Shown: positions 60,273 to 64,000 of the stretch, piece by piece
Numbering within the stretch: the stretch's first letter is position 1
Layout of the letters: each line of letters begins with the position of its first letter
Origin: Rhodospirillales bacterium 24-66-33
GTDB taxonomy: Bacteria > Pseudomonadota > Alphaproteobacteria > Reyranellales > Reyranellaceae
Reading direction: 5' to 3'
NCBI GenBank assembly: GCA_002281855.1
Contig: NCHQ01000024.1
Location: forward strand, 1 to 64,000
Length of the DNA: 64,000 nt
Made by a program: the position numbers and the translations under genes
Notes under the pieces: generated by a model
Database searches by the model: none
Told to the model about the DNA's origin: nothing
Seen by the model: only the letters and a program-made list of their open reading frames with translations

Positions 60273-60868
60273 GGCCTTCTCGTCGCGGCGATCCAGGCTT
60301 TGGCCTGACCGATCGGATCGGCATGGTTCACGATGTCGCCCACGACCGAGACGATGTCGGCGCCCGACTTCAGGCACAGCAGCGCACGTTCGAGCGTCAG
60401 CCCGCCAATCGCGACCAGCGGCCGGTTGCCGATCAATTTTTTCCATTCGGCCAGACGCTCGGTGCCCTGCGGCGCCCACGGCATCTGCTTCAGCTTGGTC
60501 GGCCAGATCGGCCCCAGCGCGACATAGTCGGGATCGATGGCCAGTCCCTTGTCGAGCTCGGCATGGTCGTGCGTACTGACGCCGATCTTGAGGCCGGCAC
60601 GGCGCAGCGCCTTCACGTCGGCATCGACCAGGTCCTCCTGGCCGAGATGGACCCAGGCGCAGCCTTCGTCGATGGCGACCTGCCAGTAGTCGTTCACGAT
60701 CAGGTCGGCACCATGCTGCGCGCAGACGGCTTTCGCCTCGCGCACCTGGCGGCGGATTTCGGCGTCAGGCTGGTCCTTGATGCGCAACTGGATGAGCCTG
60801 GTGCCGATGGGCACAAGCTTCAGCACCCAGCTGGAATCCGGCACCACGGGATAGAACGGATCGAGCAT
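60269..60868 (-). CDS. thiE: thiamine-phosphate synthase
   Basis: The 199-aa TIM-barrel joins the thiazole and pyrimidine parts of thiamine. Motifs: LIQLRIKDQ, LIVNDYWQVAIDEGCAWVHLGQEDL, GVSTHDHAELDKG, DYVALGPIWPTKLK, PLVAIGGLTLERAL and GADIVSVVGDIVN (phosphate site). Two bp separate it from thiG. It is of the slightly divergent ThiE class found in alphaproteobacterial thi operons. Confidence 0.93.
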   Translation of the reverse strand: MLDPFYPVVPDSSWVLKLVPIGTRLIQLRIKDQPDAEIRRQVREAKAVCAQHGADLIVNDYWQVAIDEGCAWVHLGQEDLVDADVKALRRAGLKIGVSTHDHAELDKGLAIDPDYVALGPIWPTKLKQMPWAPQGTERLAEWKKLIGNRPLVAIGGLTLERALLCLKSGADIVSVVGDIVNHADPIGQAKAWIAATRRP

Positions 60869-60870
60869 CT

Positions 60871-61653
60871 TCAGTCTCCAAGCGCCGCTTTGCCGATCAC
60901 CGGCGTCGACGGCACGGCCATGTCGCGCGGCTCCATCGGGCGCGCCAGATAGGCGGCACGACCGGCTTCGACGCCGAGTGCGAAGGCACGCGCCATCTCG
61001 ACCGGATCGCCCGCCTCGGCCACCGCCGTGTTCAGCAGCACCGCGTCGTAGCCCAGCTCCATCGCCGCCGCGGCATGCGAAGGCACGCCCAGTCCGGCAT
61101 CGACCACCAGCGGGATGTCGGGAAAGTGCGCCCGCATCGAGCGCAGTCCGTAGACGTTGTTGAGGCCGCGCGCCGACCCGATCGGCGCGCCCCAGGGCAT
61201 CAGCACCCGGCAGCCCGCCTCGACCAGCCGCTCGGCGACCACGAGATCCTCGGTCGTGTAAGGGAACACTTCGAACCCCTCTTCGGAGAGAATGCGCGCC
61301 GCTTCGACCAGGCCGAACACGTCGGGCTGCAAGGTGTCGGCCTCGCCGATCACCTCGAGCTTGATCCAGGGCGTGTCGAACAGCTCGCGCGCCATGTGGG
61401 CGGTGGTCACCGCCTCCTTCACCGAATGGCAGCCCGCCGTGTTGGGCAGCACGCGCACGCCCATCGACTGGATGAGCGACCAGAAGGCCTGACCGGCCCG
61501 CCCCGCCCCGCTCTCGCGGCGCAGCGACACGGTCACGACCTCCGCGCCCGACGCCTTGACCGCGCGTTCGAGGACAGCCGGCGACGGATAGCGCGAGGTG
61601 CCGAGCAGCAGCCGCGACTTCAGCTCGACGCCGTAGAACGACGACATGGTCAT
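60871..61653 (-). CDS. thiG: thiazole synthase
   Basis: The 260-aa protein shows the ThiG sequence: RLLLGTSRYPSPAVLERAVKASGAEVVTVSLRR, PNTAGCHSVKEAVTTAHMARE, WIKLEVIGEADTLQPD (Schiff-base lysine), VLMPWGAPIGSARGL, and VDAGLGVPSHAAAAMELGYDAVLLNTAVAEA. It forms the thiazole ring from deoxyxylulose phosphate, dehydroglycine and ThiS thiocarboxylate. ATG overlaps the thiS stop (ATGA). Confidence 0.97.
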   Translation of the reverse strand: MTMSSFYGVELKSRLLLGTSRYPSPAVLERAVKASGAEVVTVSLRRESGAGRAGQAFWSLIQSMGVRVLPNTAGCHSVKEAVTTAHMARELFDTPWIKLEVIGEADTLQPDVFGLVEAARILSEEGFEVFPYTTEDLVVAERLVEAGCRVLMPWGAPIGSARGLNNVYGLRSMRAHFPDIPLVVDAGLGVPSHAAAAMELGYDAVLLNTAVAEAGDPVEMARAFALGVEAGRAAYLARPMEPRDMAVPSTPVIGKAALGD

Positions 61654-61847
61654 CCTCCCTGCATCGGCGCGACGACTTCGATCTTGTCGCCGTCGGCCAG
61701 CTCGGTGCGCGGCCGCGCGGCGGCGGCGACGAAGCGGCCGTTCACCGCCGTCGCGATCTTGCGACCGCCATAGCCGAGATTTTCCAGCGCCGCGGCCAGC
61801 GTGCCGGCCGAGACCTCATGCATGTCGTCGTTCAGGAATATCCGCAT
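61650..61847 (-). CDS. thiS: sulfur carrier protein ThiS
   Basis: The 65-aa ubiquitin-like protein ends in MQGG; the final Gly-Gly is adenylated by ThiF and thiocarboxylated. Begins MRIFLNDDMHEV. It overlaps the end of thiO by 32 bp and thiG by 4 bp. Confidence 0.95.
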   Translation of the reverse strand: MRIFLNDDMHEVSAGTLAAALENLGYGGRKIATAVNGRFVAAAARPRTELADGDKIEVVAPMQGG

Positions 61848-62823
61848 CTCTCGTCTCCAGAAGAACGGTGTCGGCGACCTGCCGCGCCAGCCAGGGCGCG
61901 AGCAGGAAACCATGCCGGAAAAGACCGTTGGCGTGCAGCACGCGGCCATCGCGCCGGATGCACGGCAGGTTGTCGGGAAAGGTCGGCCGCAGGTCGGCGC
62001 CCAGTTCGACGATCTCGGCCTCGCCGAAGGCCGGGTGAAGCGTGTAGGCGGCGTTCAGCAACTCCATGGCCGAACGCACGCTGACGGCGCGGCGTTCCTC
62101 GCTCTCGATCATCGTGGCGCCGATCATGAAGACGCCGTCGCCACGCGGCACGATGTAGAGCGGGATGCGCGGATGCAGCAGCCGCACCGGACGCGACAGC
62201 GACACGTCGCGGGTCCGCACCACGAGCATCTCGCCGCGCACGCCGCGCAACTCAGGCAGCGCATCGCGCGCGGACAGGCCGCGACAGTCGACGACGAAGC
62301 GAGAGTCGACTTCCGACGGCCTGCCTTCGACGCCGAAGCGGATCGCAACACCTCGCGCCTCGAGACCCGCAGCCAGCGACACCAGCGCCTTGCGCGGCTC
62401 GAGATGGGCTTCGTCCGGGAAGAACAACGCCCGGCGGAAGCGGCCGGCGAGATCGGGTTCGAGGGTCGCGATGCGGTCGCCGTCGATCCACTCGTAGCGC
62501 TCGGTCCGCGCTGCGAAGCGCGTGAGGTCGGCGGCATCGCGCGGCGGCGTGAGGACCAGGCTGCCCTGGCTGACGGTTTCGGGATGGTGGCGCCGCCACC
62601 AATCGATCGACGGCTCGCCCAGGCGGGCGACGATCTCGTCGGTGGTCGCCCGCTCGCACCACGGCGCCAGCATGCCCCCGGCCATCCAGGAACATGCGCT
62701 TTCGCCCAGGCGGGCGCTGCGCTCCAGCACCTCGACGGTGACACCGCGGTCGGCAAGCTCCGTCGCGCAGGCAAGGCCTGCGACGCCAGCTCCGATGATT
62801 GTTACGACAGGCCGATCCAACAC
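61816..62823 (-). CDS. thiO: glycine oxidase ThiO
   Basis: The 335-aa FAD protein has VVTIIGAGVAGLACATELADRG at its start, SWMAGGMLAPWCE, FVVDCRGLSARDAL, and the C-terminal ATMIESEERR and HANGLFRHGFLLAPWLA. It makes the dehydroglycine for ThiG. The GTG at 62823 is preferred: it has GGGAG 6 nt upstream and lies just outside the riboswitch, whereas the in-frame ATGs at 62850 and 62877 are part of the conserved TPP-binding core. Confidence 0.93.
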   Translation of the reverse strand: MLDRPVVTIIGAGVAGLACATELADRGVTVEVLERSARLGESACSWMAGGMLAPWCERATTDEIVARLGEPSIDWWRRHHPETVSQGSLVLTPPRDAADLTRFAARTERYEWIDGDRIATLEPDLAGRFRRALFFPDEAHLEPRKALVSLAAGLEARGVAIRFGVEGRPSEVDSRFVVDCRGLSARDALPELRGVRGEMLVVRTRDVSLSRPVRLLHPRIPLYIVPRGDGVFMIGATMIESEERRAVSVRSAMELLNAAYTLHPAFGEAEIVELGADLRPTFPDNLPCIRRDGRVLHANGLFRHGFLLAPWLARQVADTVLLETRDADIPERRHA

Positions 62824-62935
62824 AGCTGACTCCCGTTCCTTCGCCGGCATGACCCGGATCAGGTTCAAAGGGTTCAACCGTTAAGGCTGTCTCAGCCCGC
62901 TTCCCATGTGGAGGTCAGGCACCCCTCGGACGTCA
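62824..62935 (-). promoter_or_regulatory. TPP riboswitch
   Basis: On the minus strand the core elements are present in order: GAGGGGTGCC, GGGCTGAGAC, then CCCTTTGAACCTGATC followed by CGGGTCATGCCGGCGAAGG. This is the THI-element consensus. It ends directly at the ThiO ribosome-binding site, so ligand binding would hide that site (translation control). Confidence 0.95.
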
Positions 62936-62945
62936 TCGAGAAAAG

Positions 62946-62968
62946 GGGATCGCAGGCCCCGATGTCAA
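62946..62968 (-). promoter_or_regulatory. candidate thi operon promoter
   Basis: A perfect TTGACA (62963-62968, minus strand) lies about 28 bp before the riboswitch. The -10 is poor (CTTTTC or TTTTCT near 62940 after 17-18 bp), so only the -35 is convincing. The gap from here to 63282 otherwise holds only the repeat at 63161-63267. Confidence 0.4.
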
Positions 62969-63160
62969 GCGGCGGCAGGCCTCCCCGTTATTCATGGCTG
63001 GCCGGGGAGTTTCGATCATCGGCTCGCTGTGAGGCCGTCGTCGCCGTCATCGGCCTGATCATCGAACTGGCGCTCGACTTCGTCGCCTGACTGTTTCGGC
63101 ATTCTGGCGGTCCCGCAGGCCGACAAGGAAGCAAAGTCGGCGCTTCCTTCACTCTTCTCA

Positions 63161-63267
63161 CCTCATCCTGAGGAGCCGTGCGCAGCAGGGCGTCTCGAAG
63201 GATGGGCAACGGAGGTGGTGCTCGTGCCATCCTTCGAGACGGCCCTTCGGGCCTCCTCAGGATGAGG
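63161..63267. repeat. REP/MITE-like inverted repeat (family B, second copy)
   Basis: Same architecture as 6105-6216: CCTCATCCTGAGGAGC at the left, GCGTCTCGAAGGATGGG inside, and the inverted copy ending CCTCCTCAGGATGAGG. It lies between the thi leader and the 3' end of the aminotransferase gene. Confidence 0.8.
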
Positions 63268-63282
63268 TTTTGTTGGAGGGCC

Positions 63283-64000
63283 CTACGCCGCCAACGACGA
63301 TGCCGGCGTCATCAGGTGGGTGGCCTCGCCGAAGCCTTCGCTGTCGGGCGCGCGCACCAGCTTCTGGAAGTCGGCCATCAGCGTCTTGGCGACGGGACCC
63401 GCCTGGAAGTGATGCTGGTCGATCGAGCCCACCGGCACGATCTCGGCGGCGCTGCCGCAGAGGAAAACCTCGCTCGCGTTGCTCAGTTCCTCCGGCATCA
63501 CGTCGCGCTCCTCGACCGTCCAGCCGCGCGTCCGCGCCATGCCCATCACCGCACGGCGCGTGATTCCATCGAGGAAATTATGCGGCGTCGGCGTGACCAG
63601 CCTGCCGTCGATCACCAGGAAGATGTTGGCGCCGGTCGTCTCGGCAATGCGGCCCTGCCAGTCGAGCATCAGCGCATCGTCGAAGCCGGCCTTGAGCGCG
63701 CGGTCCTTCTCGATGCCGCAAATCACGTAGAGGCCGGCCACCTTGGCGTGGCCGGGCGCCGTCTCCGGCGAGGGCCGGCGGTATTTCGCCAGGGTCACGT
63801 TGATGCCGGCGTCGCGCGCCTGCACCGAGAGGCGGCCTTCCTGCGCCCACGGGGCGATGGCGAGATGGACCGTCGTGCCGATCGCCGACACGCCCAGCAC
63901 CTCCGAGCCGCGCCAGGCGATCGGGCGGATATAGCCGGCGGTGAGGTCGTTGGCCTTCACGACGGCACGGGTCGCCTCGTCGATCTGCTCGCGCGACCAC
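63283..64000 (-). CDS. ilvE: branched-chain amino acid aminotransferase (5' end outside window)
   Basis: This class IV PLP aminotransferase is cut by the right edge, so the N-terminus is missing; about 239 residues are present. Seen are NVTLAKYRRPSPETAPGHAKVAGLY, a DDALMLDWQGRIAETTGANIFLV block with the PLP glutamate in IAETTGANIF, LDGITRRAVMGMAR, and ELSNASEVFLCGSAAEIVPVGSID. The PLP lysine should be in the segment TLAKYR or KAG. It transfers the amino group for Leu, Ile and Val. Confidence 0.9.
   Translation of the reverse strand, partial: WSREQIDEATRAVVKANDLTAGYIRPIAWRGSEVLGVSAIGTTVHLAIAPWAQEGRLSVQARDAGINVTLAKYRRPSPETAPGHAKVAGLYVICGIEKDRALKAGFDDALMLDWQGRIAETTGANIFLVIDGRLVTPTPHNFLDGITRRAVMGMARTRGWTVEERDVMPEELSNASEVFLCGSAAEIVPVGSIDQHHFQAGPVAKTLMADFQKLVRAPDSEGFGEATHLMTPASSLAA

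Noticed and set aside
62908..63090. 60-aa plus-strand open frame between thi leader and ilvE
   Set aside because: It begins inside the riboswitch region on the opposite strand and lacks a start signal or family likeness.

Overview
The window is GC-rich, densely coded DNA from an alphaproteobacterium. Pointers to that group are a class II (CP4-like) EPSP synthase, a TIGR02300 zinc-ribbon protein beside it, the rpsA-ihfB order, a six-domain ribosomal protein S1, and many branched-chain-type (Liv) transporters and Mo-hydroxylases. A soil or rhizosphere Rhodospirillales/Rhizobiales type organism such as Reyranella is plausible, but the genus cannot be fixed from sequence alone.

Positions 1-8.6 kb hold catabolic genes: a transglutaminase-like protein, a RutA-type flavin monooxygenase divergent from an amidase / aspartate dehydrogenase / GMC oxidoreductase group, and two enolase-superfamily (mandelate racemase/muconate lactonizing) enzymes. 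From about 27.7 kb back to 6.3 kb everything reads leftward as one long train: MarR regulator, Mo-hydroxylase FAD subunit, fused FeS/Mo subunit, 6-hydroxynicotinate-reductase-like protein, UPF0280 protein, 'amino acid synthesis' protein, NTF2-like protein, Liv transporter (binding protein, fused LivH-LivM permease, LivG, LivF), hydantoinase A, a YhaO/YhaN-type nuclease-ATPase pair, then the enolase-family enzymes. Many neighbours overlap by 1-4 bp. The gene content suggests uptake and degradation of an N-heterocyclic or cyclic-amide compound.

Positions 27.9-35.6 kb carry a CoA-transferase, an ornithine cyclodeaminase-family protein, LapA, and a housekeeping block (ihfB, rpsA, cmk, aroA, TIGR02300 protein) ending in tRNA-Ala(GGC). 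An 11.36-kb integrative element sits in the 3' end of that tRNA, bounded by exact 50-bp repeats (35530-35579 and 46891-46940) with a tyrosine integrase at the far end. Its cargo is a trypsin-like protease with a small partner resembling the protease's own N-terminal domain, a single-chain Type IIL (MmeI-like) restriction-modification enzyme, a DUF3761-like zinc-ribbon membrane protein, a divergent pair of zinc-ribbon paralogues, and small helix-turn-helix and unknown proteins. The tRNA's own terminator has been displaced to the far side of the element.

Positions 47-64 kb return to chromosome: two sulfotransferase-related genes, a PRC-barrel protein, an SGNH hydrolase, a kynurenine-formamidase-like hydrolase, guanine deaminase, phoH with a structured leader, uvrC-pgsA-moaD-moaE, a cNMP-binding/thioredoxin-reductase-like fusion, and a thiamine operon (thiO-thiS-thiG-thiE-thiF) behind a TPP riboswitch. 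A branched-chain aminotransferase runs off the right edge. Several families of intergenic palindromes (REP/MITE-like) are scattered outside the element.
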